Source: Ruminococcus flavefaciens 007c (lineage in GTDB: Bacteria; Bacillota; Clostridia; Oscillospirales; Ruminococcaceae). Taken from it: a stretch of DNA of 64,000 nt. Shown in pieces: positions 49,149 through 60,385 of the stretch. Position 1 is the stretch's first letter. Every line of letters starts with the position of its first letter. The translations under genes were made by a program, and so were the position numbers. Location of the stretch: the NCBI RefSeq assembly GCF_000571935.1, contig NZ_ATAX01000036.1:124001-188000 (forward strand). The letters are read 5' to 3'. The notes beneath the pieces were generated by a model, which worked only from the letters and a program-made list of their open reading frames with translations, searched no databases and had not been told where the DNA came from.

Positions 49149-50180
49149 ATGGTGAAAAAACGTATTATTGCTGCTGTTCTTGCGGCTTGCTGCGCACTGG
49201 GCGCAGTTTCGTGTACGAAGAAGGAAAAAGGCGGCTCGGAGGGCGGAGGCTCTGCGCAGCAGAATACGGCTTCCGTGAACAAGGAGCCCACAACAGCTGC
49301 CGAAAACGATATAAATGCCTATATAACCGTAAAGGACGTTTCTCCTGCCATGTGGAAGGTCACTGACAAGGAAACGGGGAATTCTCTGTATATGCTGGGA
49401 ACTATGCACATGGTCGCTGAGGATTCCTTCTACCTGCCCGATTACGTGACAGACGTGTACGAAAAATGCGACGGAGTAGCCGTTGAGTACAATATGAATG
49501 ACATAATGCAGGATACCTCTCAGATGGCAGGCTTCTATTCGAGAATGATGTATACAGACGGTACTACTATAAAGGATCATATCTCGGAAGAGACCTATGA
49601 AAAGGCAAGGAACTTCATGAAGCGCAACTTCATGTACAATGACATGATGGATACCTATACTGCAGGCTTCTGGGCTACGGAAATTGAAATGGCCTCTGTC
49701 ATGATGCTGAAGAACATCACACAGAAGGGCGTGGACTATACCTTTATGAGCATGGCTGATAACGACGGTAAGAAGATAATCAATATCGAGACCGTTGAGG
49801 AGCAGGCTGCCGCTATGACCGCTTTCACCGATGAACTGGCGGATTTTATGATGAACGAGCTGATCGACAGCGCAGATGACACTGTGGAGTACACAAAGAG
49901 CTTTGCCGCACAGTACGACCTCTGGGCTTCGGGAGATATAGATGCTCTTGACGAGGGAGAGTCAGCTACAGGTATCCCGAAGGAGCTGGCAGACGATTAT
50001 GCCCATTACCTTGATGTGGTGATATATGAACGCAATGAAGGCATGGCCGATAAGGCGGAGGAGTACCTCAAGGAAGGCAAGAACTATTTCTTCATGGTGG
50101 GCGCAGGACATTTTGCAGGCAATAAAGGTATTGACGATATTCTCGAAGCCAGAGGCTACATGGTGGAAAGAGTTGCATAA
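49149..50180 (+). CDS. TraB/GumN-type lipoprotein
   Basis: 343 residues, lipoprotein (LGAVSCTKK). TraB/GumN domain with the conserved SLYMLGTMHMVAEDSF near residue 75 and NYFFMVGAGHFAG near the end, the two histidine motifs that mark this putative protease family. Acts outside the membrane; substrate unknown. ATG at 49149 follows GAGAGGGA. Confidence 0.85.
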   Translation: MVKKRIIAAVLAACCALGAVSCTKKEKGGSEGGGSAQQNTASVNKEPTTAAENDINAYITVKDVSPAMWKVTDKETGNSLYMLGTMHMVAEDSFYLPDYVTDVYEKCDGVAVEYNMNDIMQDTSQMAGFYSRMMYTDGTTIKDHISEETYEKARNFMKRNFMYNDMMDTYTAGFWATEIEMASVMMLKNITQKGVDYTFMSMADNDGKKIINIETVEEQAAAMTAFTDELADFMMNELIDSADDTVEYTKSFAAQYDLWASGDIDALDEGESATGIPKELADDYAHYLDVVIYERNEGMADKAEEYLKEGKNYFFMVGAGHFAGNKGIDDILEARGYMVERVA

Positions 50181-50188
50181 AAATACAG

Positions 50189-50226
50189 CCCCGAAGCGGC
50201 ACGAAAAACGCTTCGGGGATTTTTTA
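50189..50226 (+). terminator. Terminator of the TraB-like gene
   Basis: CCCCGAAGCG (50189-50198) pairs with CGCTTCGGGG (50209-50218), then ATTTTTTA. Confidence 0.88.
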
Positions 50227-50328
50227 TGCCTTTTTGCGGAGCAGGAGAGCGGTGTAAACCAAAATAAACAAAAATAGCACCCATTTCTACTGAAAACAGG
50301 TGCTTTTGATAAATCTTTCCAAACTCCC

Positions 50329-50541
50329 TTGACACGGGATAAAATCTGTATTATAATGTTATAATGTATCAATATGGAATAGTATCGCTATTTTGCAAGA
50401 TATTATAGCATACATTGCATCGGCTTGTCAATAGTTTTTGCAAAAATTTTTCTGATGATACGATAACGTCAAAAAGCTCTGCTGCTCCCGAGACTGTGTG
50501 CGCAGGGAACGGCAGCAATAAAATACAAGGAGGTTCCGCCT
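50329..50541 (+). promoter_or_regulatory. rpoBC promoter and leader
   Basis: TTGACA (50329-50334), 17 bases, TATAAT (50352-50357). The 180-base leader ends with an imperfect hairpin (GCTGCTCCC ... GGGAACGGCAGC, about 50480-50518) before CAAGGAGG. The ribosomal protein genes that usually precede rpoB are not here, so rpoBC has its own promoter. Confidence 0.7.
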
Positions 50542-53500
50542 ATGGTGAATGTTACACCTAAGCAGCTGGGAAAGAATGTCAGAATGAGCTTCGGTAAGAT
50601 TACCGAGCCTCTGGAGATGCCGAACCTTATCGAGGTACAGAAGAACTCGTATAAGTGGTTCAAGGAAGAAGGTCTTCGCGAGGTCTTCCGTGAGATGACT
50701 GCGATCACCGACTACAACGGCAATCTCGTCCTCAACTTCAAGGATTACAGGTTTGACGACACTCCCAAATATTCTCTTGCAGAATGTAAATCCAGAGGAG
50801 CTACCTATCAGGTCGCTATGAGAGCTACCGCTACCCTTGCAAACAAGGAGACCGGTGCTGTCAGCGAAAGCGAGATCTATATGGGTGACTTCCCCCTTAT
50901 GACAGACAGCGGTACCTTCGTTATAAACGGTGCCGAGCGTGTTATCGTATCACAGCTCGTCCGTTCACCCGGTGTTTACTATGCCTTCACAAAGGACAAG
51001 ACAGGTAAGGACCTCTTCAGCTCGCAGATCATCCCTAACCGCGGTGCGTGGCTGGAGTATGAACAGGATTCAAACGACGTTGTTTACGTCCGTATAGATA
51101 AAAACAGAAAGATCCCGCTTACTACCTTCATCAGAGCTCTCGGCGAAGAGGGTACAGATGATGAGATCTTTGAGACCTACGGCGATGATGAGCGCCTCAG
51201 ACAGACTATCCTCCAGAAGGATCAGACAAAGAACCGCTCTGATGCTCTTATCGACGTTTACAAGAAGCTCCGTCCGGGTGAGCCTCCCACGGTGGAGAGC
51301 GCAGTAAGCCACCTCAACAACCTCTTCTTTGAGGCAAAGAGATATGACCTCTGCCGCTTCGGACGCTATAAGTACAACAAGAAGCTGGGTATCGCTTCAC
51401 GTCTTGCAGGAAGGACTCTTGCACAGCCTATCATCAACGAGATGACAGGAGAGATCCTTGCAGACGCAGGCGAGACTCTTACCTACGACAAGGCCTGCGA
51501 GATCGAGCAGGCAGGCGTATACAGCGCTTTTGTTACCGTTGAGTCCAAGGAGTACTACACCGACGAGCGCGGTGAGACAAATATCCGCATGGTAGAAAAG
51601 ACAGTCAAGGTCATCGGTAACGGTATGGTCGATATAAAAGGCTATGTTGATTTTGACGCTGAGAAGTACGGCATCAACGAGAAGGTATCCTTCAATGTCC
51701 TTAAGGACATTATCGACAATGCTGCCGATGCAGACGAGCTTGAAGAGACTATAAAGAAGAAGGCAGATGAGCTCTCACCCAAGTATATCACTCTTGATGA
51801 TATCAGAGCTTCCATCAGCTACTTCCTCAACCTTTGCGAGGGCGTGGGTACGGTAGACGATATCGATCACCTGGGCAACAGACGTATCCGCAGCGTGGGC
51901 GAGCTTCTCCAGAACCAGTTCCGTATCGGTTATACAAGAATGGAGCGCGGTATCCGTGAGAGAATGAACCTCCAGACTCAGGACGTGAATACCCTTACTC
52001 CCCAGACTCTTATCAATATAAGACCTATTTCTTCGGCTATGAAGGAGTTCTTCTGCTCCTCACCTCTGTCACAGTTCATGGATCAGAACAATCCTCTTGC
52101 CGAGCTTACACATAAAAGACGTCTTTCAGCTCTCGGTCCCGGAGGTCTTTCAAGAGACCGTGCAGGATTTGAGGTTCGTGACGTTCACTACAGCCACTAC
52201 GGAAGAATGTGTCCTATCGAGACTCCTGAAGGTCCTAATATCGGACTTATCTCCTATCTGGCTACATTTGCGAGAATAAATGAGTACGGCTTCATCGAGG
52301 CTCCTTACAGAAAGGTAGACAAGGCTACCGGCGTCGTTACAGGCGAGGTAGTATACATGACTGCCGATATGGAGGATAACTTCGTTGTTGCTCAGGCCAA
52401 CGAGCCCCTCACTGATGAAGGAAAGTTCGCAAGACCACGTGTAAACGCAAGATACCGCGAGCAGATACTTGAAATAGACCGCGAAAAGGTAGACTACATG
52501 GATGTATCTCCTAAGATGGTCGTATCCGTCGCTACTTCAATGATCCCATTCCTCGAAAACGATGACGCCAACCGTGCCCTCATGGGCTCTAACATGCAGC
52601 GTCAGGCTGTTCCGCTCCTCAAGACCGAGAGACCTTTCGTCGGTACAGGTATGGAGTACAAGGCTGCCGTTGACTCGGGCGTATGCGTTGTTTCCGAATA
52701 TGACGGCAAGATCACATATGTTGACGCTGACAGGATCAATATGGTCGATACCGACGGTGTTGAGCACAAGTACGATCTCATCAAGTTCAAGAGATCGAAC
52801 CAGGGTACCTGCGTAAATCAGAGACCTATCGTCACAGCAGGCGAAGAGATCAAGAAGGGACAGGTGCTTGCAGACGGTCCCGCAACTGCCGACGGAGAGA
52901 TCTCCCTCGGTAAGAACGCTCTCATCGGCTTCATGACATGGGAAGGTTACAACTACGAGGACGCTGTTCTTCTTAACGAGCGCCTTGTAAGAGAAGATGT
53001 ATTCACTTCTGTTCATATAGAAGAATACGAGATCGAGTGCCGCGATACAAAGCTCGGTCCCGAAGAGATCACAAGAGATATCCCCAATGTCGGTGATGAC
53101 GCTCTCGCAAATCTCGATGAGAACGGTATCATCCGCATAGGTTCGGAGGTCAACTCCGGCGATATCCTCGTCGGTAAGGTAACACCCAAGGGTGAGACAG
53201 AGCTTACCGCAGAGGAAAGACTCCTGCGCGCTATATTCGGCGAAAAGGCAAGAGAAGTCCGCGACAACTCACTGAAGGTACCTCACGGTGAGTCGGGCGT
53301 TATCGTTGACGTAAAGGTGTTCACACGCGATAACTGTGATGAGCTCTCAGCAGGCGTAAATATGCGCGTTGTCTGCTATATCGCTCAGAAGCGTAAGATC
53401 ACTGTCGGCGATAAGATGGCCGGCCGTCACGGTAACAAGGGCGTTGTTTCACGTATACTTCCCGAGGAGGATATGCCGTTCCTTCCTGACGGTACTCCTC

Positions 53501-54456
53501 TCGACATCGTGCTCAACCCCCTCGGCGTTCCTTCACGAATGAATATCGGACAGGTGCTTGAAGTTCATCTCGGTATGGCTTGTAAGGCTCTGGGCTGGCA
53601 CATCATGACTCCTGTATTCGACGGCGCACACGAGGACGATATCCGTGAGTGCTTCAAGATGGCAAATGAACACGCTCAGGAGCATAAGAACGATATGTTC
53701 GAGCTCAAGGCTATGGATAAGGTCGTTAATCCCAATGCTCTTGAATTTACAGAGGATTGTAAGTTTACTCTCTATGACGGACGTACAGGTGAAAAGTTCG
53801 ATAACCGCGTAACGGTGGGCTATATGTACTACCTCAAGCTCCACCACCTGGTTGATGATAAGATCCATGCCCGTTCAGTAGGTCCTTACGCTCTCGTTAC
53901 TCAGCAGCCTCTGGGCGGTAAGGCTCAGTTCGGCGGACAGCGTTTCGGAGAGATGGAAGTTTGGGCTCTCGAGGCTTACGGTGCAGCTTATACCCTTCAG
54001 GAGATCCTTACCGTTAAGTCAGACGATACCATCGGACGTGTCAATACCTACGAGGCTATCGTTAAGGGACAGAACGTTCCTACACCGGGTATCCCCGAGT
54101 CCTTCAAGGTTCTTATCAAGGAAATGCAGTCACTCTGTCTTGACGTCAAGGTGCTTGACGACAAGCAGGAGGAGATCGACCTTACCCAGAACTTCGACGA
54201 CGACGATCCGATGCCTTCACATGATTCCTTCGCTGACGAGGATACTGCTGACAGTACAAGCTATTCCGACGGCGATATGGGTGATGCAGGCTTTGGCTTC
54301 GAGGACGATGAAGAGGGAGATGACTTCGACAGTGTCGACAAGGACGATGAGTTCAGTCTCGATGAAGGCGAAGATGACGATTTCTTCGGCGATGATGAAG
54401 AGGACGGAGATCTCTTCGACAGCTTCGACATCGACGATCCCTCTGACGAGGACTAA
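50542..54456 (+). CDS. rpoB: RNA polymerase beta subunit
   Basis: 1304 residues. Beta subunit blocks are clear: rifampicin region [34 protein letters not shown] (residues usually altered in resistant strains are wild type), GHNEDAV-like [33 protein letters not shown] and [24 protein letters not shown]. The last 85 residues form an acidic tail rich in Asp, Glu, Ser and Phe (such as [17 protein letters not shown]), much longer than in most Firmicutes. Followed after 80 bases by rpoC. Confidence 0.97.
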   Translation: MVNVTPKQLGKNVRMSFGKITEPLEMPNLIEVQKNSYKWFKEEGLREVFREMTAITDYNGNLVLNFKDYRFDDTPKYSLAECKSRGATYQVAMRATATLANKETGAVSESEIYMGDFPLMTDSGTFVINGAERVIVSQLVRSPGVYYAFTKDKTGKDLFSSQIIPNRGAWLEYEQDSNDVVYVRIDKNRKIPLTTFIRALGEEGTDDEIFETYGDDERLRQTILQKDQTKNRSDALIDVYKKLRPGEPPTVESAVSHLNNLFFEAKRYDLCRFGRYKYNKKLGIASRLAGRTLAQPIINEMTGEILADAGETLTYDKACEIEQAGVYSAFVTVESKEYYTDERGETNIRMVEKTVKVIGNGMVDIKGYVDFDAEKYGINEKVSFNVLKDIIDNAADADELEETIKKKADELSPKYITLDDIRASISYFLNLCEGVGTVDDIDHLGNRRIRSVGELLQNQFRIGYTRMERGIRERMNLQTQDVNTLTPQTLINIRPISSAMKEFFCSSPLSQFMDQNNPLAELTHKRRLSALGPGGLSRDRAGFEVRDVHYSHYGRMCPIETPEGPNIGLISYLATFARINEYGFIEAPYRKVDKATGVVTGEVVYMTADMEDNFVVAQANEPLTDEGKFARPRVNARYREQILEIDREKVDYMDVSPKMVVSVATSMIPFLENDDANRALMGSNMQRQAVPLLKTERPFVGTGMEYKAAVDSGVCVVSEYDGKITYVDADRINMVDTDGVEHKYDLIKFKRSNQGTCVNQRPIVTAGEEIKKGQVLADGPATADGEISLGKNALIGFMTWEGYNYEDAVLLNERLVREDVFTSVHIEEYEIECRDTKLGPEEITRDIPNVGDDALANLDENGIIRIGSEVNSGDILVGKVTPKGETELTAEERLLRAIFGEKAREVRDNSLKVPHGESGVIVDVKVFTRDNCDELSAGVNMRVVCYIAQKRKITVGDKMAGRHGNKGVVSRILPEEDMPFLPDGTPLDIVLNPLGVPSRMNIGQVLEVHLGMACKALGWHIMTPVFDGAHEDDIRECFKMANEHAQEHKNDMFELKAMDKVVNPNALEFTEDCKFTLYDGRTGEKFDNRVTVGYMYYLKLHHLVDDKIHARSVGPYALVTQQPLGGKAQFGGQRFGEMEVWALEAYGAAYTLQEILTVKSDDTIGRVNTYEAIVKGQNVPTPGIPESFKVLIKEMQSLCLDVKVLDDKQEEIDLTQNFDDDDPMPSHDSFADEDTADSTSYSDGDMGDAGFGFEDDEEGDDFDSVDKDDEFSLDEGEDDDFFGDDEEDGDLFDSFDIDDPSDED

Positions 54457-54536
54457 TATATATTCGAAATACCGGTACGCAGTGTGCAGTCCATCGGGCT
54501 GCGCTCTGCGGTAAATGTAAATATGCAGGAGGTAGC

Positions 54537-57500
54537 ATGGAATTTACAACTTTTGAATCAATAAAGATAGGTCTTGCTTCGCCTGAGCAGATCAGAAGCT
54601 GGTCACACGGCGCTGTTGAAAGACCTGAGACTATAAATTACAGAACACAGAAGCCCGAGCGCGACGGTCTTTTCTGTGAAAGGATCTTCGGACCTACAAA
54701 GGACTGGGAGTGTCACTGCGGAAAGTTCAAGAAGATACGCTTTAAGGGCAAGATCTGTGACCGTTGCGGCGTTGAGGTCACAAGAGCAAGAGTTAGAAGA
54801 GAGAGAATGGGCCACATCGAGCTGGCTGCTCCCGTTTCTCATATCTGGTACTTCAAGGGCACACCTTCCAGAATCGGTCAGGTGCTTGAGGTATCACAGA
54901 AGAGACTTGAGGAGGTTCTCTACTTCACCAAGTATATCGTAACAGATCCCGGAAATACAGAGCTTCTCAAGAAGCAGCTCCTTTCTGAGAAGGAGTATCT
55001 CTCCTACCTCGAAAAGTACGGCGACGACTTCAAGGCAGAGATGGGTGCTGAGGCTATAAGAAAGCTCCTCAACGAATATGATCCCGAAAGATACGATACT
55101 CACAAGCAGAGACTCATCGAAATGGGCAAGGTATCACTTGGCGGCAAGAAGATAGAGTGCTTCAACAAGCCTACCGAGTGCGAGTGCGAGGAGTGTCAGA
55201 AGTTCAGAGAGCTGGAGGATATCGACTGGAGAAACAACCTGGAGATCGTTGCCGACGACCTCAAGGCTGAGCTGGTAGGTCTTCCCGCAGGCCAAAAGAA
55301 GGTAAAGCTCCTGAAGAGACTCCAGATCATCGAGGCATTCCGCCTTTCAGGCAACAAGCCCGAGTGGATGATACTCAGCGTTGTTCCCGTAATCCCACCC
55401 GATATCCGTCCTATGATCATGCTGGACGGCGGTCGTTACGCTACATCAGATCTTAACGATCTTTACAGAAGAGTTATCAACAGAAACAACCGTCTCAAGA
55501 GAATGTTAGAGCTGGACGCTCCCGACATCATCGTAAGAAACGAGAAGCGTATGCTTCAGGAAGCTGTTGACGCTCTCATAGACAACGGCAGACACGGCAG
55601 ACCTGTTACAGGTCCCAGCAACCGTGCCCTCAAGTCTCTTTCCGATATGCTCAAGGGTAAGCAGGGACGTTTCCGTCAGAACCTTCTCGGTAAGCGTGTT
55701 GACTACTCCGGACGTTCGGTTATCGTCGTTGGTCCTGAGTTGAAGATGTACCAGTGCGGTCTTCCTAAGGAAATGGCGCTGGAGCTCTTCAAGCCCTTCG
55801 TACTGAAGAGACTCGTTGACAAGAAGGCAATCGCAAATATCAAGAGCGCAAGAAAGCTCATCGACCGTGCAGACAATAAGGTCTGGGACGCACTTGAGGA
55901 CGTTATCAAGGATCATCCCGTAATGCTCAACCGTGCTCCTACGCTCCACAGACTTGGTATCCAGGCATTCGAGCCTATCCTCGTTGAAGGTCGTGCTATC
56001 AAGCTCCACCCGCTGGTATGTTCAGCGTTCAACGCTGACTTCGACGGTGACCAGATGGCCGTACATCTTCCTCTTTCGGCTGAGGCTCAGGCTGAGGCAC
56101 GTTTCCTCATGCTCGCTGCCAATAACCTCCTCAAGCCTTCAGACGGTAAGCCTGTTGCCGTTCCTTCACAGGATATGGTACTCGGTTCTTACTACCTGAC
56201 TATGGATAAGCCCGGTGAACCCGGCGAGGGCAAGGTATTCCGCGATGTAAACGAGGCACTCATGGCTTACAATGAGCATGATGTTTCGCTCCACGCCAAT
56301 ATCAAGGTAAAGATCACCAAGGACATCGGCGACAAGAAGGTATCAAAGATAATCGACGCTACAGTCGGCAGACTTATCTTCAATGAGAATATCCCTCAGA
56401 ATCTGGGATACGTTGACAGAACCAACTCCGACAAGCAGTTCGACCTTGAGGTCGCTTTCCTCGTAGGCAAGAAGCAGCTCTCAGACATCATCGAGCGCTG
56501 CATAAAGATACATGGTACAACAACTACCTCTGAGGTCCTTGACCGTATCAAGGCTCTCGGCTATAAATACTCCACAAGAGCAGCTCTTACAGTTGCTGTC
56601 TGCGACGCTACTATCCCGCCCCAGAAGAAGACTATCCTTGCTGAGGCTGACAAGGAAGTTGCTGAGATCACAGCAGAGTATGAGTACGGCTATATCTCCG
56701 AGCAGGAGAAGTCCAAGAAGATCATCGCTCTCTGGACTGATACCAACGATCAGGTTACAGCAGCTCTGAAGGCAAACTTCGACCGCTACAATCCTATCTG
56801 GATGATGGCTGACTCCGGTGCCCGTGGTTCTATCTCACAGATCCGTCAGCTGGCAGGTATGCGTGGACTTATCGCCAATACCTCCGGTGCCGTAATCGAG
56901 ATCCCGATCAGAGCTAACTACCGTGAAGGTCTTAACATCCTGGAGTACTTCATCGCATCACGTGGTGCGAGAAAGGGACTTGCCGATACGGCTCTCCGTA
57001 CCGCTGACTCGGGTTATCTTACCCGTCGTCTCGTTGACGTTTCTCAGGACGTTATCATCCGTGAGGACGACTGTGGTACAACAGAGGGTATCGAGGTATT
57101 CGAGATCAAGAACGGCAATGAGATCGTTGAGCCCTTCGAGGAGCGTCTTGTGGGCAGATTCCTCGCTGAGGATCTCCGCGACGAGTCGGGTGAGCTCATA
57201 GTATCACGCAATAAGCTCATAAATGACGCTGACGCCAAGAAGATAATCGACGCAGGCGTTGAGAGAATAAAGATCCGTTCCGTACTTACCTGTAAGTCAA
57301 GAACGGACGTATGCGCTAAGTGCTACGGCGCAAACCTTGCATTCAACAATATCGTTTCAGTCGGTGAAGCTGTCGGCGTTATCGCTGCTCAGTCTATCGG
57401 TGAGCCCGGTACACAGCTTACCATGAGAACCTTCCATACCGGTGGTGTTGCTTCTGCCGACGCTGAAGATATCACACAGGGTCTTCCCCGTGTTGAGGAA

Positions 57501-58259
57501 CTCTTCGAGAGCAGACGTCCCAAGGGTGCTGCTATCCTTTCAAGGATCACAGGTAAGATCCACATCGAAGAGGTAAAGACTACAAGAAATATCATCGTTT
57601 CCAACGATGAGACAGGCGAGTCAGAAAACTATATGATCCCTTACAACTTCAAGATAAGAGTTCAGGAGGGTGAGGAGATCGAAAAGGGTACCCGTCTTAC
57701 AGAAGGTAACATCTATCCTGCCGATATACTCAATATCCTCGGTATCCAGGCCGTTCAGAACTACATTATCAATGAAGTCCAGAAGGTTTACCGCTTACAG
57801 GGTGTTGATATCAACGATAAGCACATCGAAGTTATCGTTCGTCAGATGCTCCGCAAGGTCAAGGTAGAGGAGTCAGGAAGCAGCTATCTGCTGCCCGGCA
57901 CCCTTGTTGACTGCAAGAAGATCGACGAGATCAACGAAGAACTCCAGAAGCGTATCGACGCAGGCGAGTACGATGTTCAGCTCGTACAGACCACACCTGT
58001 TCTTCAGGGTATCACAAAGGCTTCCTCCAATTCTGACAGCTTCATGTCTGCGGCTTCCTTCCAGGAGACTACAAAGGCTCTTACTGACGCTGCTATCAGC
58101 GGAAAGAGCGACCACCTCCTCGGACTTAAAGAAAACGTTATCATCGGTAAGCTCATACCCGCAGGTACAGGTATGGAGTGTTACAGAAACGTTGAGGTCG
58201 TTAAGAACGAAGGCTACGGCGAGCATAACACAACTGCTCCCATTGCTAATCAGATATAA
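54537..58259 (+). CDS. rpoC: RNA polymerase beta' subunit
   Basis: 1240 residues. Start with the zinc ribbon [20 protein letters not shown], the catalytic [12 protein letters not shown] near residues 498-509, the bridge/trigger region [21 protein letters not shown] and [18 protein letters not shown], and the second zinc site ([15 protein letters not shown]). Starts behind GGAGG and shares the rpoB transcript; terminator follows at once. Confidence 0.97.
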   Translation: MEFTTFESIKIGLASPEQIRSWSHGAVERPETINYRTQKPERDGLFCERIFGPTKDWECHCGKFKKIRFKGKICDRCGVEVTRARVRRERMGHIELAAPVSHIWYFKGTPSRIGQVLEVSQKRLEEVLYFTKYIVTDPGNTELLKKQLLSEKEYLSYLEKYGDDFKAEMGAEAIRKLLNEYDPERYDTHKQRLIEMGKVSLGGKKIECFNKPTECECEECQKFRELEDIDWRNNLEIVADDLKAELVGLPAGQKKVKLLKRLQIIEAFRLSGNKPEWMILSVVPVIPPDIRPMIMLDGGRYATSDLNDLYRRVINRNNRLKRMLELDAPDIIVRNEKRMLQEAVDALIDNGRHGRPVTGPSNRALKSLSDMLKGKQGRFRQNLLGKRVDYSGRSVIVVGPELKMYQCGLPKEMALELFKPFVLKRLVDKKAIANIKSARKLIDRADNKVWDALEDVIKDHPVMLNRAPTLHRLGIQAFEPILVEGRAIKLHPLVCSAFNADFDGDQMAVHLPLSAEAQAEARFLMLAANNLLKPSDGKPVAVPSQDMVLGSYYLTMDKPGEPGEGKVFRDVNEALMAYNEHDVSLHANIKVKITKDIGDKKVSKIIDATVGRLIFNENIPQNLGYVDRTNSDKQFDLEVAFLVGKKQLSDIIERCIKIHGTTTTSEVLDRIKALGYKYSTRAALTVAVCDATIPPQKKTILAEADKEVAEITAEYEYGYISEQEKSKKIIALWTDTNDQVTAALKANFDRYNPIWMMADSGARGSISQIRQLAGMRGLIANTSGAVIEIPIRANYREGLNILEYFIASRGARKGLADTALRTADSGYLTRRLVDVSQDVIIREDDCGTTEGIEVFEIKNGNEIVEPFEERLVGRFLAEDLRDESGELIVSRNKLINDADAKKIIDAGVERIKIRSVLTCKSRTDVCAKCYGANLAFNNIVSVGEAVGVIAAQSIGEPGTQLTMRTFHTGGVASADAEDITQGLPRVEELFESRRPKGAAILSRITGKIHIEEVKTTRNIIVSNDETGESENYMIPYNFKIRVQEGEEIEKGTRLTEGNIYPADILNILGIQAVQNYIINEVQKVYRLQGVDINDKHIEVIVRQMLRKVKVEESGSSYLLPGTLVDCKKIDEINEELQKRIDAGEYDVQLVQTTPVLQGITKASSNSDSFMSAASFQETTKALTDAAISGKSDHLLGLKENVIIGKLIPAGTGMECYRNVEVVKNEGYGEHNTTAPIANQI

Positions 58260-58263
58260 TTTT

Positions 58264-58298
58264 AAAGCTCCCGAGGAGTATTCTTCGGGAGCTTTCTT
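58264..58298 (+). terminator. rpoBC terminator
   Basis: AAAGCTCCCGA (58264-58274) pairs with TCGGGAGCTTT, followed by CTTTAT. Confidence 0.85.
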
Positions 58299-58307
58299 TA
58301 TCATGCA

Positions 58308-58327
58308 GGGGCGGATATTATCCGTCC
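58308..58327. repeat. REP-like palindrome, copy 3
   Basis: GGGGCGGATATTATCCGTCC, one base from a perfect palindrome; same family as 22390-22408 and 24295-24314. Confidence 0.6.
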
Positions 58328-58397
58328 GATAATCATTTGTTTTTGGGACGCCGAGGACGTCGTCTCCTACAGAAATTATTTTACAGGAGGAGATATT

Positions 58398-58865
58398 ATG
58401 AATATTACGCTGAAACGTGTTGATATGAATGAGTGTAAAAAGCTCTGGAAAATGCAGGTGGAAGCCTTCTCCGAGCTTCTTGAGAAGTATGGCGATTACG
58501 ATATAAGCCCCGCCAACGAGCCTGTGAGCAGAGTGCGGGAGCGGCTTGAACAGCCATTTACTTATTACTACTTTATCATGTGGGGCGATACTGCTGTGGG
58601 AGCTGTTCGCGTTGTGGACATGAAGGATGGCAGTCGGAAGCGTATCTCGCCCATATTCATCATGAAGGAGCATCGCGGAAAGGGCTTCGCACAGGCGGCT
58701 ATGAGAGCTGCCGAGGAGCTTCACGGCAGTGATAACTGGTGCCTTGATACCATTTTGCAGGAAAAGGGAAACTGTTATCTGTATGAGAAAATGGGCTACC
58801 GCAGAACAGGCAGTACGCAGGTGATAAACGATAAAATGACTATCGTTTTCTATGAGAAAAAGTGA
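58398..58865 (+). CDS. GNAT family N-acetyltransferase
   Basis: 155 residues. Acetyl-CoA loop IFIMKEHRGKGFAQAAMRAAE and C-terminal NCYLYEKMGYRRTGSTQ. Substrate unknown. ATG behind AGGAGGAG. 46 bases separate it from the next gene. Confidence 0.88.
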   Translation: MNITLKRVDMNECKKLWKMQVEAFSELLEKYGDYDISPANEPVSRVRERLEQPFTYYYFIMWGDTAVGAVRVVDMKDGSRKRISPIFIMKEHRGKGFAQAAMRAAEELHGSDNWCLDTILQEKGNCYLYEKMGYRRTGSTQVINDKMTIVFYEKK

Positions 58866-58911
58866 GAATATCATATACCTCAGCTGCATATAATGCAGTG
58901 AGGTGAGATGT

Positions 58912-60051
58912 ATGAAAAAGATGATCGCAGCCGCCTGTGCGGCTGCTTTTTTTGCCTGTGCAAGCTGTTCGGCGCTGAATATCCCCGAAAGCAGCTTTGT
59001 GCCGATGCAGAGTGAGTCAGCTGTTCCCGAGAACGAGAAGAGATATGTTCCCGTAAATTACCGGGAGCAGGTGGGGATGTGGCTGCCTTATGTGAAGTTC
59101 CCTGAATATATGCAGGGGAAAAGCGATGAGGACTTCCGCAGAGGCATGGAGCAGTTTTTTGAGGATGCTGCGGCTGAAAATGTTAATACTGTATACTTCC
59201 ATGTGCATCCAATGGGCGACGCATATTACAGATCAGAGCTCTATCCCAAGGGAGTTTATCTCGACGGTAACTACGATCCGCTGGAGATAGTGCTCAATGA
59301 GGCTCACAAGCGCGGTATCTCCGTACACGCATGGATTAATCCGCTGAGATTGCAGACTGAGGAGCAGATGAGGAAGGTTCCCGATAACTTCATAATAAAG
59401 AAGTGGATAAATGCGGGAAAGCCCTTTGTCAAAAACGTAAACGGACGCTGGTATCTCGATCCTGCATACAGCGAGACTGCGGAGCTGCTTGCGGAGACTG
59501 TGAACGAGATCATCGGTAATTATAATGTGGATGGAATACATATTGACGATTACTTCTATCCTTCCGCTGATCCTGATTTTGACAGCGACGCCTTCACGGA
59601 AAGCGGCGGGAACGATCTTGCCGAATGGCGCATAGCCAATGTGAACCGTTTTGTGAAAAAGATCTACGATACAGTTAAGCTGTGGGACAAAAAGCTGATG
59701 TTCGGAATAAGTCCTCAGGGGAATATAAACTCGGACTATGATACTCAGTATGCAGATGTCAGGCGCTGGGGCGGGGAACAGGGATTCTGCGATTATATAG
59801 TTCCGCAGATATACTTCGGCTTTGAGAATGAAACAAGTCCGTTCCTGCCCGTCCTTGCTCAGTGGGAGGAGCTGGTGGGGAACAGCGGAGTTGCACTTAT
59901 TATCGGGCTTGCGGCCTATAAGCTGGGCAGAGAGGATAAGTGGGCAGGTGAAGCTGCTGAGCTTGAATGGATAAACGATCCTGATATTATATCAAGGCAG
60001 ATCAGTGCCGTAAAGGGTTCCTCGGCAGACGGTTATGCCCTCTATACCTGA
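58912..60051 (+). CDS. GHL10-type (DUF187) glycosyl hydrolase-like lipoprotein
   Basis: 379 residues, lipoprotein signal (FACASCSALN). A TIM-barrel of the GHL10/DUF187 type: VGMWLPYVKFPEYM, NTVYFHVHPMGDAYYRSELYP, GISVHAWINPLRL, YNVDGIHIDDYFYP (putative acid residues) and FGISPQGNIN. It probably cuts glycan in the cell wall or on the surface. ATG at 58912 is six bases after GAGGTG. It ends abruptly after DGYALYT, slightly shorter than relatives that continue the last strand. Confidence 0.85.
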   Translation: MKKMIAAACAAAFFACASCSALNIPESSFVPMQSESAVPENEKRYVPVNYREQVGMWLPYVKFPEYMQGKSDEDFRRGMEQFFEDAAAENVNTVYFHVHPMGDAYYRSELYPKGVYLDGNYDPLEIVLNEAHKRGISVHAWINPLRLQTEEQMRKVPDNFIIKKWINAGKPFVKNVNGRWYLDPAYSETAELLAETVNEIIGNYNVDGIHIDDYFYPSADPDFDSDAFTESGGNDLAEWRIANVNRFVKKIYDTVKLWDKKLMFGISPQGNINSDYDTQYADVRRWGGEQGFCDYIVPQIYFGFENETSPFLPVLAQWEELVGNSGVALIIGLAAYKLGREDKWAGEAAELEWINDPDIISRQISAVKGSSADGYALYT

Positions 60052-60098
60052 CAGCCTGCACTTTTTTGCTGCTTTTTTGCAAAATATTGATAATATAC

Positions 60099-60127
60099 TT
60101 GACAACAGATCAGTGATATGATATAAT
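60099..60127 (+). promoter_or_regulatory. tRNA-Ala promoter
   Basis: TTGACA (60099-60104), 17 bases, TATAAT (60122-60127), 12 bases before the tRNA. Confidence 0.85.
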
Positions 60128-60138
60128 ACTATCTGTTC

Positions 60139-60214
60139 GGGGCATTAGCGCAGCTGGGAGCGCATCACACTGGCAGTGTGGGGGTCAGGGGTTCGAATCC
60201 CCTATGCTCCACCA
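60139..60214 (+). tRNA. tRNA-Ala, anticodon GGC
   Basis: 76 bases: acceptor GGGGCAT pairs with ATGCTCC, D arm GCGC-AGCTGGGA-GCGC, anticodon loop CTGGCAG with GGC at the centre, T arm AGGGG-TTCGAAT-CCCCT, and an encoded CCA end. It is followed by an integrase gene facing it, so its 3' end is the likely attachment site of the element to its right. Confidence 0.95.
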
Positions 60215-60222
60215 GTTTTAAG

Positions 60223-60266
60223 GCTCGGAAATGACCGTATATAGTCATTTCCGAGCTTCGTTTTTT
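60223..60266 (+). terminator. Terminator after tRNA-Ala
   Basis: GCTCGGAAATGAC (60223-60235) pairs with GTCATTTCCGAGC (60244-60256), then TTCGTTTTTT. Confidence 0.85.
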
Positions 60267-60280
60267 CTGAAAATGTACTT

Positions 60281-60300
60281 AACCACTTATCAACCACTTG
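60281..60300 (+). repeat. Tandem AACCACTT sites, left end of the tRNA-Ala element
   Basis: AACCACTTAT is followed by CAACCACTTG (10-base spacing), with a weaker third unit TAACCATTTT at 60311-60320. Located between the tRNA and the integrase gene, it fits arm-type integrase sites, as with the two other tandem pairs in this window. Confidence 0.5.
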
Positions 60301-60385
60301 TTTTTCAATTTAACCATTTTGGTGCAGTCCGCAGAGCATTTTCCCTGCGGATCTATTTTTAGTCAATTGTCGGTCCTATGCTTTC

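Noticed and set aside
50329..50541. rpoB leader considered as an L10(L12) binding leader
   Set aside because: rplJ and rplL are not upstream and the hairpin lacks the expected kink-turn pattern.
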